Shown piece after piece: positions 25,937 to 33,940 of a stretch of DNA of 63,980 bases. The stretch covers positions 154,663-218,642 of the forward strand of contig MSHE01000005.1 in assembly GCA_001941025.1 (NCBI GenBank), read 5' to 3'. The notes under the pieces are model-generated. The model was not told the DNA's origin, did no database searches, and saw only the letters and a list, made by a program, of their open reading frames with translations. Each line of letters starts with the position of its first letter. The first letter of the stretch is position 1. Origin of the DNA: Lachnospiraceae bacterium Zagget3 (lineage in GTDB: Bacteria > Bacillota_A > Clostridia > Lachnospirales > Lachnospiraceae). The position numbers and the translations under genes were made by a program.

Positions 25937-26584
25937 TCACACCGGGCCATTCTCCCCGCCCGGGTCCGTGCCGTTTTCTGTTCGCAGCAATTGATCCAGT
26001 TCTTCCATCGCCTGTTCGCGGTCGCGAAACACGATCCCGTGAAACCCGAACGCCTCCGCGGCTTTCACATTTTCCTCGGAATTGTCCAGAAAGACGGCTT
26101 CCTCCGGTTGAATCTGCGGAAACCGCTCCACAAACGCCTCGTAGATCTCCGGCTCGGGCTTGACCTGCTTCACCTCATAGGAAAACAGGCCGCCGTCCAT
26201 ATACGGCAAAAAGCCCAGCGCGTCTCGCGTCCGTTCGACCATAAGGGACGAGTAGTTCGACAGGTAATAAACCCCATAGCCCCGCTCTTTGAGCGACTGA
26301 ATCCACGGAAGCGACTCCGGCCACGGACAGATCGACCGATGCGCGCCTTCAAACACGCGAAAGATATCCTCGCGGTACTCCGGCGGGGCGAGCGAACAAA
26401 ACGCCTCCATCAGCTCCGGCAGGGGGATCGCCTCGCGGTCCAGTTCCGGCCAGTACGGGCTGCGAAAGGTCGCGCACAGGATCGTCTGTTCCTTTTCCGG
26501 GGAAAAACCAAAGCTCTTCAGATAGGACCTGCCGTCATAGCCGACCAGCACATCCCCAATGTCAAAAACGATATTTTTGATCAT
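25937..26584 (-). CDS. HAD-superfamily hydrolase
   Basis: A 215-residue phosphatase-like protein with the four HAD motifs: NIVFDIGDVLVG (nucleophile region; the first Asp is in FDIGD), YYLSNYS (motif II), KQVKPEPEIY (motif III) and AVFLDNSEENV (motif IV). An alpha-helical cap lies between I and II. It resembles the YihX-type branch. It sits between hydF and the first nitrogenase-like gene with 9-12 base gaps, so it is part of the operon, but its substrate there is unknown. Confidence 0.88.
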   Translation of the reverse strand: MIKNIVFDIGDVLVGYDGRSYLKSFGFSPEKEQTILCATFRSPYWPELDREAIPLPELMEAFCSLAPPEYREDIFRVFEGAHRSICPWPESLPWIQSLKERGYGVYYLSNYSSLMVERTRDALGFLPYMDGGLFSYEVKQVKPEPEIYEAFVERFPQIQPEEAVFLDNSEENVKAAEAFGFHGIVFRDREQAMEELDQLLRTENGTDPGGENGPV

Positions 26585-26596
26585 GACGCGGGTTCC

Positions 26597-27826
26597 TCAC
26601 AGCTTCTCATATAAATACGGGAACACCTCCACACATCGCTTTAAAATTCCGTTCAGATACGCGATCAGCACGCCGTAGTTCGTAAACGGGACGCCCTGCT
26701 CCAGCGAACACTTCATGCGGTGGCGGACCTCACGCTCATTGAGCATACAGGCGCCGCAGTGGATCACCATCCGGTATTTTGTCACATCCTCCGGAAATTC
26801 CGTCCCGGACGTCGTCTCAAACTGAATGTCCTTCCCGGTATAATTCCGAAGCCAGCGCGGGATCTTGACCGTGCCGATGTCATCACACTGCCGGTGATGC
26901 GTGCAGCCCTCGGAGATCAGGACCGTATCCCCGTCCTTTAAATCATCCACGTTGGTCACGCAGTCGACCGACGCGTCCAGAAATCCCTTCCACCGCGCCA
27001 TCAGGATGGAAAACGAGGTCAGCAGGATGTCGTCCGGCACGGTCTGCGAGACCTGCTCGAACGCCTGGCTGTCCGTGACGACAAGTGTCGGCTTCTTTCC
27101 GGCGTTTTTTAATGTCTCCGCCAGTCCGTTCTCTTTTACGACGAGCGCCGTGGCATCCGCCTCCAGCACATCCCGGATCACCTGCTGCTGCGGCAGGATC
27201 AGCCGGCCTTTCGGCGCTGCGGAGTCGATCGGCACGACGAGCACGACAAAATCATCCGGCTCGATCAGATCGGCGATGATCCGGAAGCGCTCCTCGTCCA
27301 TCTCCACCGCGTTGGCGATCCGCTCTTTGAGCTCGTGGATGCCGTCCCCGGTCAGGGCGCTGACAAACAGGTCGTGCCCGACCACATCGTCCGGTTCGCC
27401 CACTGCCTCGTTGAGAGCGTCTTTCTCCGAAAGCAGATCCGCCTTGTTGTAGACCACAAGGTAGGGAATCTCTTTCTCTTTGAACAATGAGACCAGCTCT
27501 TCGTCGGAGGGGTGTATCCCATCCACCGCGTCCACGACGAGCACGGCCACATCCGTCTTGTTTAAGACCTGCCTCGTCTTTTTCACGCGCAGGTCGCCGA
27601 GGCTCCCCTCGTCGTCAAATCCCGGCGTGTCGATGATCACGACCGGCCCCATGGGCAGGAGCTCCATCGACTTGTAGACCGGATCCGTCGTCGTCCCCCG
27701 AATCTCGGAGACCACGGCCAGGTCCTGTCCGGTCACGGCATTTACAACGCTTGATTTCCCTGCGTTTCTCTTTCCAAAAAATCCGATGTGGATCCGGTTT
27801 GCCACCGGTGTGGTGTTAAGGCTCAT
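26597..27826 (-). CDS. hydF: [FeFe]-hydrogenase maturation GTPase HydF
   Basis: HydF is the scaffold GTPase for the diiron subcluster of [FeFe]-hydrogenase. The 409-residue protein has an N-terminal GTPase domain (GFFGKRNAGKSSVVNAV, GTTTDPV, DTPGFDD, NKADLL), a dimerisation region and the C-terminal cluster domain with CTHHRQCDDIGTVKIPRWL and VIHCGACMLN, the conserved HydF His/Cys motif. I chose the ATG at 27826 after AAAGGAGTAAGAAG. It is the first gene behind the strong promoter at 28016-28045. HydE and HydG are not in the window. Confidence 0.93.
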   Translation of the reverse strand: MSLNTTPVANRIHIGFFGKRNAGKSSVVNAVTGQDLAVVSEIRGTTTDPVYKSMELLPMGPVVIIDTPGFDDEGSLGDLRVKKTRQVLNKTDVAVLVVDAVDGIHPSDEELVSLFKEKEIPYLVVYNKADLLSEKDALNEAVGEPDDVVGHDLFVSALTGDGIHELKERIANAVEMDEERFRIIADLIEPDDFVVLVVPIDSAAPKGRLILPQQQVIRDVLEADATALVVKENGLAETLKNAGKKPTLVVTDSQAFEQVSQTVPDDILLTSFSILMARWKGFLDASVDCVTNVDDLKDGDTVLISEGCTHHRQCDDIGTVKIPRWLRNYTGKDIQFETTSGTEFPEDVTKYRMVIHCGACMLNEREVRHRMKCSLEQGVPFTNYGVLIAYLNGILKRCVEVFPYLYEKL

Positions 27827-27884
27827 CTTCTTACTCCTTTCATTCATAAGATCAATGCAGGCACCATTATATTGCGCGGCATAC

Positions 27885-27917
27885 AAAAACCCCTGCACCA
27901 CCGAAGGGATGCAAGGG
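27885..27917 (-). terminator. Intrinsic terminator inside the hydF leader
   Basis: On the minus strand a hairpin (27890-27917, stem CCCTTGCA with TGCAGGG) is followed by TTTTT (27885-27889) and lies between the promoter and the hydF start. A second 10-bp hairpin (27916-27925 with 27930-27939) sits just before it. The position is that of an attenuator or riboswitch expression platform. Confidence 0.65.
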
Positions 27918-28009
27918 TATCATAATCTGTTATGACACCATCACTCGTCTTCCCCTTCAGGTGATTGCCTTGTGGTCAGATGCATGACGCGGTTCACTTT
28001 TTATTGTTT
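27918..28009 (-). promoter_or_regulatory. Leader RNA of the hydF-nitrogenase-like-hyp operon
   Basis: About 90 nt lie between the predicted start and the terminator hairpins. ATCAC and GTGAT can form a stem, and the segment TCATGCATCTG can pair with CAGATTATGA from the hairpin that precedes the terminator, which would be an alternative, antiterminating fold. An ORF of 14 codons (ATG at about 27985) lies here but has no ribosome site. I do not recognise a known riboswitch class. Confidence 0.45.
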
Positions 28010-28015
28010 TCTGTA

Positions 28016-28045
28016 ATTATAAGGCGTATACGCCTGTTTTGTCAA
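28016..28045 (-). promoter_or_regulatory. Strong promoter with embedded 14-bp palindrome, upstream of hydF
   Basis: TTGACA (28040-28045), an 18-base spacer and TATAAT (28016-28021) on the minus strand, consensus at both hexamers. The spacer contains the perfect palindrome AGGCGTATACGCCT (28022-28035), touching the -10 box. A repressor bound there would block RNA polymerase, so regulated expression of the whole operon is likely. The regulator is not identified. Confidence 0.8.
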
Positions 28046-28056
28046 CGAAAACCCGC

Positions 28057-29148
28057 TCACTTCGCCTTAATGTAGTCCTGAGCCACGAGCAGCTCCGCGC
28101 ACAGCACCGCGCCGCCGGCTGCGCCGCGGATCGTGTTGTGGGACAGTCCGATAAACTTCCAGTCGTAAACCTTATCCTCGCGGAGGCGTCCGACGCTGAC
28201 GCCCATACCGTGCTCATAGTCCACGTCGAGCGCGACCTGCGGGCGGTCGTCCTCCTCCATGTAGCGGATAAACTGCTTTGGCGCGCTCGGCAGATTCAGC
28301 TCCTGCGCCGCGCCGGAGAACTCCGTCATCTTCCGGATGAGTTCCTCCTTCGTGGGGTTCTGTCTCATCTTTACAAACACCGCCGCCGTGTGGCCGTATA
28401 AGACCGACACGCGCACGCACTGACAGGTGATTCTGGGACTCGTCGCCGGGATGATCACGTGCGCTTCCGGATCGATCGTGCCCCAGATCCGCAACGGCTC
28501 CATCTCGGACTTCTCCTCCTCACCGCCGATGTAGGGGATCACGTTCTCCACCATCTCCGGCCAGTCGGCAAACGTCTTGCCCGCGCCGGAGATCGCCTGA
28601 TAAGTCGTCGCCACGACCTCGTACGGCTCGTATTCCATCCACGCCGAGAGCACAGGCGTGTAGGACTGTATGGAACAGTTCGGCTTCACCGCGACAAACC
28701 CGCGCGTCGTGCCGAGGCGCCGCTTCTGGTATTGGATCACGTCCATGTGCTGTGGGTTGATCTCCGGTATGACCATCGGGACATCCGGCGTCCAGCGGTG
28801 CGCGCTGTTATTCGATACGACCGGTGTCTCCGTTTTGGCATAGGCCTCCTCGATCGCGCGGATCTCGTCCTTCGACATGTCCACCGCGGAAAACACAAAG
28901 TCGACCTCAGCCGACACCCGTTCCACCTCGTTGACATTCATCACGACGAGATCTTTTACCGCCTCCGGCATCGGGGTCGGCATCTTCCACCGGCCGCCGA
29001 CGGCCTCCTCATACCGCTTTCCCGCGGAGCGCGGGCTCGCCGCGATCGCCGTCACCTCAAACCAGGGATGATCCTCCAGCAGGGAGAGATATCTCTGCCC
29101 CACCATGCCGGTTCCGCCAAGTACTGCTACCTTTAACTTTTCACTCAC
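28057..29148 (-). CDS. asd: Aspartate-semialdehyde dehydrogenase
   Basis: Makes aspartate semialdehyde from aspartyl phosphate in lysine, threonine and methionine synthesis. The 363-residue protein has the NADP-binding VLGGTGMVGQRYL, the catalytic Cys in VAVKPNCSIQSY (about 158) and the substrate segment QAISGAGKTF. The insertions fit the archaeal/fungal-type Asd subgroup rather than the classical bacterial one. ArgC was considered because arg genes lie nearby, but the motifs are those of Asd. The start is a GTG after GAGGAGGAGAAAAAC. It overlaps the end of argH by 8 bases. Confidence 0.92.
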   Translation of the reverse strand: MSEKLKVAVLGGTGMVGQRYLSLLEDHPWFEVTAIAASPRSAGKRYEEAVGGRWKMPTPMPEAVKDLVVMNVNEVERVSAEVDFVFSAVDMSKDEIRAIEEAYAKTETPVVSNNSAHRWTPDVPMVIPEINPQHMDVIQYQKRRLGTTRGFVAVKPNCSIQSYTPVLSAWMEYEPYEVVATTYQAISGAGKTFADWPEMVENVIPYIGGEEEKSEMEPLRIWGTIDPEAHVIIPATSPRITCQCVRVSVLYGHTAAVFVKMRQNPTKEELIRKMTEFSGAAQELNLPSAPKQFIRYMEEDDRPQVALDVDYEHGMGVSVGRLREDKVYDWKFIGLSHNTIRGAAGGAVLCAELLVAQDYIKAK

Positions 29149-30556
29149 GTTTTTCTCCTCCCTCTTCCTCCGGCGGCCATTTTTCAGCGAGATAGGCCCG
29201 CTCTGCCGCGAGGAGTGCTTCCATGGCTTCCTTTCCGGGCGCCCCCATCGTGAGGCGTCGGTTCACGCAGGACTCCAGCGAGATCACATCGTAGACATCC
29301 GCCTCGAACGCCTCACTATAGCGCTTTAAATCCTCCAGGGACATCTCCTCGATCGCGATCCCGCGGTTCAGACAGGCCAGTACGATCTGTCCAACGATCT
29401 CGTGCGCGTCGCGGAACGGGATCCCTTTTCCGACCAGATAATCCGCCACATCCGTGGCATTGGTAAATCCCTGCCGCGCGCTGTCGGCCATGCGCGCTTT
29501 GTCAAAGCGCATCGTCATAAGCATCCCGGTAAACAGGCTCAGACACTCTTTCACCGTATCGATGACGCCGAATACGGGCTCCTTGACCTCCTGCATGTCC
29601 TTGTTGTAAGCGAGCGGCAGGCCCTTCATCGTCGTAAGGACCGAGATGAGCCCTCCGTACACCCGTCCGGTCTTGCCCCGTATGAGCTCGGCGATATCCG
29701 GATTCTTTTTCTGCGGCATGATGCTGCTGCCGGTACTGTAGGCGTCGTCGATTTCCACAAACCGGTATTCGTCCGAGTTCCACAGGATGATCTCCTCGCA
29801 GAAACGGCTTAAGTGCATCATGACCACGGACAGCGCGGACAACAGCTCGATCAGATAATCGCGATCCGAAACCGAATCCATGCTGTTGCGCGTCGGCTCC
29901 GCAAAGCCCAGTTCCCGCGCCGTAAACTCCCGGTCGAGAGGATAGGTCGTCCCGGCCAGCGCGCCCGCGCCAAGCGGGCACTCGTTCATCCGCGCGCAAA
30001 GGTCGTGCAGCCGGCCCCGGTCGCGCCGGAACATTTCAAAATAAGCGCCCATGTGCAGCGCCAGTGTGACGGGCTGGGCCTTTTGCAGGTGTGTAAAGCC
30101 CGGCATTACAGTCTCTTTGTTCGTCTCCATGATGGCCAGCAGCGCTTCCAACAGGTTTTTTAAAAGGCTGTCGAGAAAGAGTACCTCCAGCCGCGTATAC
30201 AGACGCATGTCCAGCGCGACCTGATCGTTCCGGCTGCGCCCGGTGTGGAGCTTCTTTCCCGTATCGCCGATCCGCTCGATGAGCTTTGCCTCCACAAAGC
30301 TGTGGATGTCCTCATACTCCCCCGTGATAAACAGTTGTCCAGCCTCCACGTCGGCACAGATCTCATCCAGCGCGCGCAGGATGTCCTCCGCCTCCTGTTC
30401 TGTCAGGATGCCCTGTCGGGCCAGCATACACACATGCGCTCCGCTGCCCTCAATGTCCTGCCGGAACAACCGCCGGTCAAAGGAGATCGATGCGTTAAAA
30501 TCATTGACAAGCTTGTCTGGTTCCTTTGTAAAACGTCCTCCCCACAACTGTGCCAT
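29141..30556 (-). CDS. argH: Argininosuccinate lyase
   Basis: Splits argininosuccinate to arginine and fumarate, the last step of arginine synthesis. The 471-residue protein begins MAQLWGGRFTKEPDKL (ATG at 30556 after AGAGAGGAAACTGAA) and carries HTGRSRNDQVALDMRLY, VMPGFTHLQKAQPVTL and the fumarase-superfamily signature GSSIMPQKKNPDIAEL with the catalytic Ser. The frame is open upstream to 30646, which is inside queH. The other arg genes are about 22 kb away, so this one is separated from its pathway partners. Confidence 0.96.
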   Translation of the reverse strand: MAQLWGGRFTKEPDKLVNDFNASISFDRRLFRQDIEGSGAHVCMLARQGILTEQEAEDILRALDEICADVEAGQLFITGEYEDIHSFVEAKLIERIGDTGKKLHTGRSRNDQVALDMRLYTRLEVLFLDSLLKNLLEALLAIMETNKETVMPGFTHLQKAQPVTLALHMGAYFEMFRRDRGRLHDLCARMNECPLGAGALAGTTYPLDREFTARELGFAEPTRNSMDSVSDRDYLIELLSALSVVMMHLSRFCEEIILWNSDEYRFVEIDDAYSTGSSIMPQKKNPDIAELIRGKTGRVYGGLISVLTTMKGLPLAYNKDMQEVKEPVFGVIDTVKECLSLFTGMLMTMRFDKARMADSARQGFTNATDVADYLVGKGIPFRDAHEIVGQIVLACLNRGIAIEEMSLEDLKRYSEAFEADVYDVISLESCVNRRLTMGAPGKEAMEALLAAERAYLAEKWPPEEEGGEKRE

Positions 30557-30557
30557 T

Positions 30558-31205
30558 TCAGTTTCCTCTCTCTTTGATCTGTTTCGCCTGTTCCCGCTCC
30601 CGCTTCGAATAGAGGCACCCGCAGTAATCCTGCCGGTACAGCCCATACTGTTCGGAAAGCTCCAGGGAGCGTTTGTATCCGTCCCGCTTTTTAAAATCCG
30701 CGTTCAGGTATTGGAGCCCATCATATCCCGCCGCAACCCGCTCTCCGATCTCGTTGATCGCGTCCGCGTCTTTTAACGGGCTGATGGAAAGGGTGGTCGT
30801 GAAATAGTCATATCCTTCCCGCTCGGCCAGCATGGCGGTCTCAAACAGCCGCAGCGCGAAACACGCCCGGCAGCGCTCGCCGCCTTCGGGGATCTCCTCC
30901 ATGCCTTTTGTCAGGACCAGAAACCGCTCCGGGTCATAGGTGCCTTCCACAAACGAGACCGGATGCTTCACCGGGAGTTCCCTGATCAGGCGTCGCTGCT
31001 CAGCTACCCGTTTTTCGTATTCCGCCGCGTCCGTGATGTTCGGATTGTAGTAAAAGACCGTGATGGAAAAATAGTCCGAAAGGTATTCGAGCACATAACT
31101 GCTGCACGGCGCGCAGCAACTGTGGAGCAGCAGCCGCGGCACGGCACCCTGTCCACATACTCTTTCGATCGTTTGCTCCATCTCGTTCTGATAATTTCGC
31201 CCCAT
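30558..31205 (-). CDS. queH: Epoxyqueuosine reductase QueH
   Basis: Reduces epoxyqueuosine to queuosine in tRNA, the iron-sulfur alternative to QueG. The 215-residue DUF208-type protein has the family Cys set: LLHSCCAPCSSYVLEYL near the N-terminus, ERCRACFALRL in the middle and RQDYCGCLYSKRE near the end. It precedes argH by one base. No other queuosine gene is in the window. The start ATG lacks a clear ribosome site; an internal Met (MEQTIER) is possible. Confidence 0.9.
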   Translation of the reverse strand: MGRNYQNEMEQTIERVCGQGAVPRLLLHSCCAPCSSYVLEYLSDYFSITVFYYNPNITDAAEYEKRVAEQRRLIRELPVKHPVSFVEGTYDPERFLVLTKGMEEIPEGGERCRACFALRLFETAMLAEREGYDYFTTTLSISPLKDADAINEIGERVAAGYDGLQYLNADFKKRDGYKRSLELSEQYGLYRQDYCGCLYSKREREQAKQIKERGN

Positions 31206-31251
31206 AATGGAATCATTTTATCCAATTTTACGCGTTTTGACAATAGCCGGA

Positions 31252-32598
31252 TCAGACCTGGCGCCAGATCTCCCCTCCGTTCGCCGGCACCCGCACCGTG
31301 AGTTTTCCCTCCTCCGTGCGGACCCGCTCTAAGGAAAGCGCCCCGATGTATTCCTCCACGCCCGCGCCATCGACGGTAAAAGTCGCGTCGATGTCGTCAT
31401 TGTTGACCGTAACGATCACTGTGCGTCCATGGAAGCTCCGTGAGAACGCGTATTGCCTGTTGGTCAGATACAACTCCCGATAGTCCCCGTAGGAGAGCTC
31501 CGGCGTCTCCTGCCTGAGCCACGCGAGCCTGACGATGATCGTCGTCAACGGACTGCCCCAACTCTCACTTTGCAGATCATACGAGTTTAAATACGGGCGG
31601 AGCGAATCGTCCGAGAACCGCTCCTTCGGCCCATCAATGCCAAACTCCGATCCGTAATAGATGGACGGTACTCCCGGCAGGGAGAAAAGCAGGATGTGAA
31701 CCGGCAAAAAATGGTCCTTGTTGTTCAGTTTTGTATAGATCCGCTCGACGTCGTGATTGTCGACAAAATTATAGAGCCGCCGGGCGCGCGCGTCCCAGTC
31801 GAACATCGTATTGATCTCGTTTACCGTATGCGCGATCTCAAAATAGTTGTGATCGTTGTGACCGGAAAACAGCGCCTGATGGAGACGATAGTTCGTCACG
31901 GAATGCAGCATCTCGTCGTTGACCCAGTCGCAGTACTCGCCGTGGATCACCTCGCCCATGAGCCAAAAGTCCGGCTTAATAACGTTCGCGAGGCGGCGCA
32001 GCGCCCGCCGGAAATCGGGGTCCAGCACATCCGCGGCATCGAGCCGGAGCCCGTCGATATCAAACTCGTCTACCCAAAAACGGACCACGTCGCAGATATA
32101 GGCGACCACCTCCGGATTTTTCTGGTTGAAGCGCGCCATCAGGTTATAGCCGCCCCAGTTATCGTAGGAAAACCCGTCGTCATACTCATTGTTTTCTTTA
32201 AAATTGACACCGCTGTACCATGCGGCGTAGGGGGATTGCTCCTTGTGCTGCAGGAGATCCTGAAACGCGAAGAACTCACGCCCCGAGTGATTGAACACCC
32301 CGTCCAATATGACCCGGAGCCCCTGCTCGTGACAATAGGCGACCAGTTCCTTCAGATCGTTGTTGTCGCCTAATCGGCTGTCCACTTTATAATAATCGGA
32401 CGTATCGTAGCCGTGACTCGACGACTCGAACAGCGGCCCGATGTAGAGCGCGGTGCATCCGATGCCCTTTAAATGATCCACCCACGGCCAGAGGTTGCGC
32501 AGGCGGTGTACGGTGATCTCATGGCTGTTTTGCTCCGGCGCGCCCGCAAGCCCAAGCGGATAGATGTGATAAAAAATGGCTTCCTCATACCAGGCCAT
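31252..32598 (-). CDS. GH13-family alpha-amylase-type glycosidase
   Basis: A 448-residue cytoplasmic (no signal peptide) alpha-glucan hydrolase. The four GH13 regions are readable: DGVFNHSGREF (I), DIDGLRLDAADVL with the nucleophile Asp (II), LMGEVIHGEY with the acid/base Glu (III) and VDNHDVERI (IV). The small C-terminal beta domain follows. Maltodextrin glucosidase, cyclomaltodextrinase or alpha-amylase activity cannot be separated by eye. I chose the ATG at 32598 (MAWYEEAIFYHIYP) after AAGGAGGGCGAC. Confidence 0.87.
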   Translation of the reverse strand: MAWYEEAIFYHIYPLGLAGAPEQNSHEITVHRLRNLWPWVDHLKGIGCTALYIGPLFESSSHGYDTSDYYKVDSRLGDNNDLKELVAYCHEQGLRVILDGVFNHSGREFFAFQDLLQHKEQSPYAAWYSGVNFKENNEYDDGFSYDNWGGYNLMARFNQKNPEVVAYICDVVRFWVDEFDIDGLRLDAADVLDPDFRRALRRLANVIKPDFWLMGEVIHGEYCDWVNDEMLHSVTNYRLHQALFSGHNDHNYFEIAHTVNEINTMFDWDARARRLYNFVDNHDVERIYTKLNNKDHFLPVHILLFSLPGVPSIYYGSEFGIDGPKERFSDDSLRPYLNSYDLQSESWGSPLTTIIVRLAWLRQETPELSYGDYRELYLTNRQYAFSRSFHGRTVIVTVNNDDIDATFTVDGAGVEEYIGALSLERVRTEEGKLTVRVPANGGEIWRQV

Positions 32599-32672
32599 GT
32601 CGCCCTCCTTGTATATGTTTATCATACTCCAATACAGGGAAAAACTCAACCACGCGCGCCTGAACGGAGCCA

Positions 32673-32706
32673 ATTGTTAACCACGTATTTTATTTTTGGT
32701 TGACAT
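32673..32706. promoter_or_regulatory. BirA (biotin repressor) operator
   Basis: Half-sites ATTGTTAACC (32673-32682) and GGTTGACAT (32698-32706) face each other across 15 bases, the layout of the BirA-binding site. The right half overlaps the -35 hexamer of the bioY promoter, so biotin-loaded BirA would repress bioY. Confidence 0.85.
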
Positions 32707-32728
32707 TCTGTCTCCTGTCCTTTATACT
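32700..32728 (+). promoter_or_regulatory. bioY promoter
   Basis: TTGACA (32700-32705), a 17-base spacer and TATACT (32723-32728) on the plus strand, about 35 bases before the start codon. Confidence 0.8.
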
Positions 32729-32763
32729 ACCCTTCGTAATATTTTTTTCGATTGGAGTATTGT

Positions 32764-33309
32764 ATGAATCAAAAATTTTCTGCCAGGGAACTGACAACGA
32801 TGGCACTTCTTGCCGCACTTCTGTGTGTATCCTCTTACATCAGCATCCAGCTGCCGATCTCCGCCGTTCCGATCACGGCACAGACGCTCGTCATCAATAT
32901 GATCGCGCTGCTCTTGAAGCCGAAACGGGCGTTCCTTCCCGTTTTGGTCTGGCTGCTTTTGGGCGTCGTCGGGCTGCCGGTCTTCTCAGGCGGACGGGGC
33001 GGCATCGGCGTGCTGGCCGGCGCGACGGGCGGTTACATCGTCGCGTACCTCGTTGCCGTCACGATCATTTCCTTGATCAAAGGCGGACGCAACAAGGTGG
33101 CCATCAACATCGGCGCGACCCTTGTCGGGATCCCCGTCATCTACGCGATCGGGATCCCCTGGATGAAAGTATCGATGCACATCGGCTGGGGCGCGGCCGT
33201 GATCTCCGGCATGCTGCCGTTCCTCATCGGCGACATCTTAAAATGTATTGCCGCCGCGTACATATGTAAACCGCTGTACCGTGTCGTGAATGTACCGGAG
33301 GAGGAGTAG
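32764..33309 (+). CDS. bioY: Biotin transporter BioY
   Basis: The substrate-binding membrane subunit of an ECF-type biotin importer. The 181-residue protein has about six membrane segments and the family pattern (ITAQTLVINMIALLLKPKRA, LLLGVVGLPVFSGGRGG, GATGGYIVAYLV). The ATG at 32764 follows GGAG by 6 bases; the frame extends 4 codons upstream only to a TTG. No ATPase or EcfT gene is adjacent, as in many solitary BioY. A BirA operator controls it. Confidence 0.94.
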   Translation: MNQKFSARELTTMALLAALLCVSSYISIQLPISAVPITAQTLVINMIALLLKPKRAFLPVLVWLLLGVVGLPVFSGGRGGIGVLAGATGGYIVAYLVAVTIISLIKGGRNKVAINIGATLVGIPVIYAIGIPWMKVSMHIGWGAAVISGMLPFLIGDILKCIAAAYICKPLYRVVNVPEEE

Positions 33310-33311
33310 AA

Positions 33312-33343
33312 AAAAGGGCTGTGGACGCATCCACAACCCTTTT
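33312..33343. terminator. Terminator between bioY and the convergent small gene
   Basis: AAAAGGG-C-TGTGGA and TCCACA-A-CCCTTTT form a stem flanked by A's on one side and T's on the other, so it can work in both directions for these convergent genes. Confidence 0.8.
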
Positions 33344-33390
33344 ACGATCTTCGAAGGGAACTCGGATCCCCTTAATCTCACAATCTTTCC

Positions 33391-33813
33391 CTATATAAGT
33401 ATGCCGTTTTTCATTTCGCTTTGCAGCTCCTCGCAGCTGTCACTCAGACGAAGGTCCGTGTGCTCCGTCAATTCCTCGGCGAAGCGCTGCGACTGCTGAA
33501 TGTCATCGTCCGAGAGGACCACCCAGAACTCCCGGCCGCCGGCCCGATACCGGACCGAAAATATCCCGATCAGATCGCTATTATCACCATCCACCGGAGC
33601 CCTCGGGATCAGCTCCTTTACGTCCTTCGCCGGCATCTCGCAGTGGCAAAGGAAAGCCATATCGGCGTAAGGAACCGTCATGATGGCTGCGCCATCCGGA
33701 TCCCGCATCTTTAATCCCACCGTCTCCAGCCTCGCGACGACCTGATTGCCGCATTTGAAATCCTTAACATCACACAGTGACTGAAATATCGTTCCTTGCA
33801 TTTCTTCATCCAT
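33391..33813 (-). CDS. Hypothetical cytoplasmic protein
   Basis: About 140 residues, soluble and acidic, no family recognised. It contains FLCHCEMPAKDVKELIP, then FSVRYRAGGREFWVVLSDDD and ends EELQSEMKNGILI. I chose the ATG at 33813 (MDEEMQGTIFQ), spaced 7 bases from AGGAGG; starts further up would overlap the ribosome site or the tRNA gene. A good promoter precedes it (33860-33888). It stands alone between tRNA-Thr and bioY. Confidence 0.7.
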   Translation of the reverse strand: MDEEMQGTIFQSLCDVKDFKCGNQVVARLETVGLKMRDPDGAAIMTVPYADMAFLCHCEMPAKDVKELIPRAPVDGDNSDLIGIFSVRYRAGGREFWVVLSDDDIQQSQRFAEELTEHTDLRLSDSCEELQSEMKNGILI

Positions 33814-33859
33814 GTCCATTCCTCCTGTGTTTGTTGACATGCTGGTAACTTCACTTACA

Positions 33860-33888
33860 ATTATATGCAATATTTTACAAAGAGTCAA
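33860..33888 (-). promoter_or_regulatory. Promoter of the hypothetical gene
   Basis: TTGACT (33883-33888), a 17-base spacer and TATAAT (33860-33865) on the minus strand, about 47 bases before the start codon. Confidence 0.75.
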
Positions 33889-33893
33889 TAAAA

Positions 33894-33936
33894 GGCACCC
33901 CGGAAACCGCCTCAACAGGCAATTTCTGAGGTGCCC
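33894..33936 (-). terminator. Terminator of tRNA-Thr
   Basis: On the minus strand GGCACC and GGTGCC arms close a hairpin with an inner GCC/GGC stem, followed by TTTTATT. It starts four bases after the tRNA 3' end. Confidence 0.75.
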
Positions 33937-33940
33937 CCGA

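Noticed and set aside
27885..28009. Known riboswitch (fluoride, cyclic-di-GMP or Moco type) in the hydF leader
   Set aside because: I looked for their conserved cores; only short chance matches such as GATGG occur, and the stems do not fit.
28057..29148. ArgC (N-acetylglutamyl-phosphate reductase) next to argH
   Set aside because: Motifs and length match aspartate-semialdehyde dehydrogenase; argC is not in the window.
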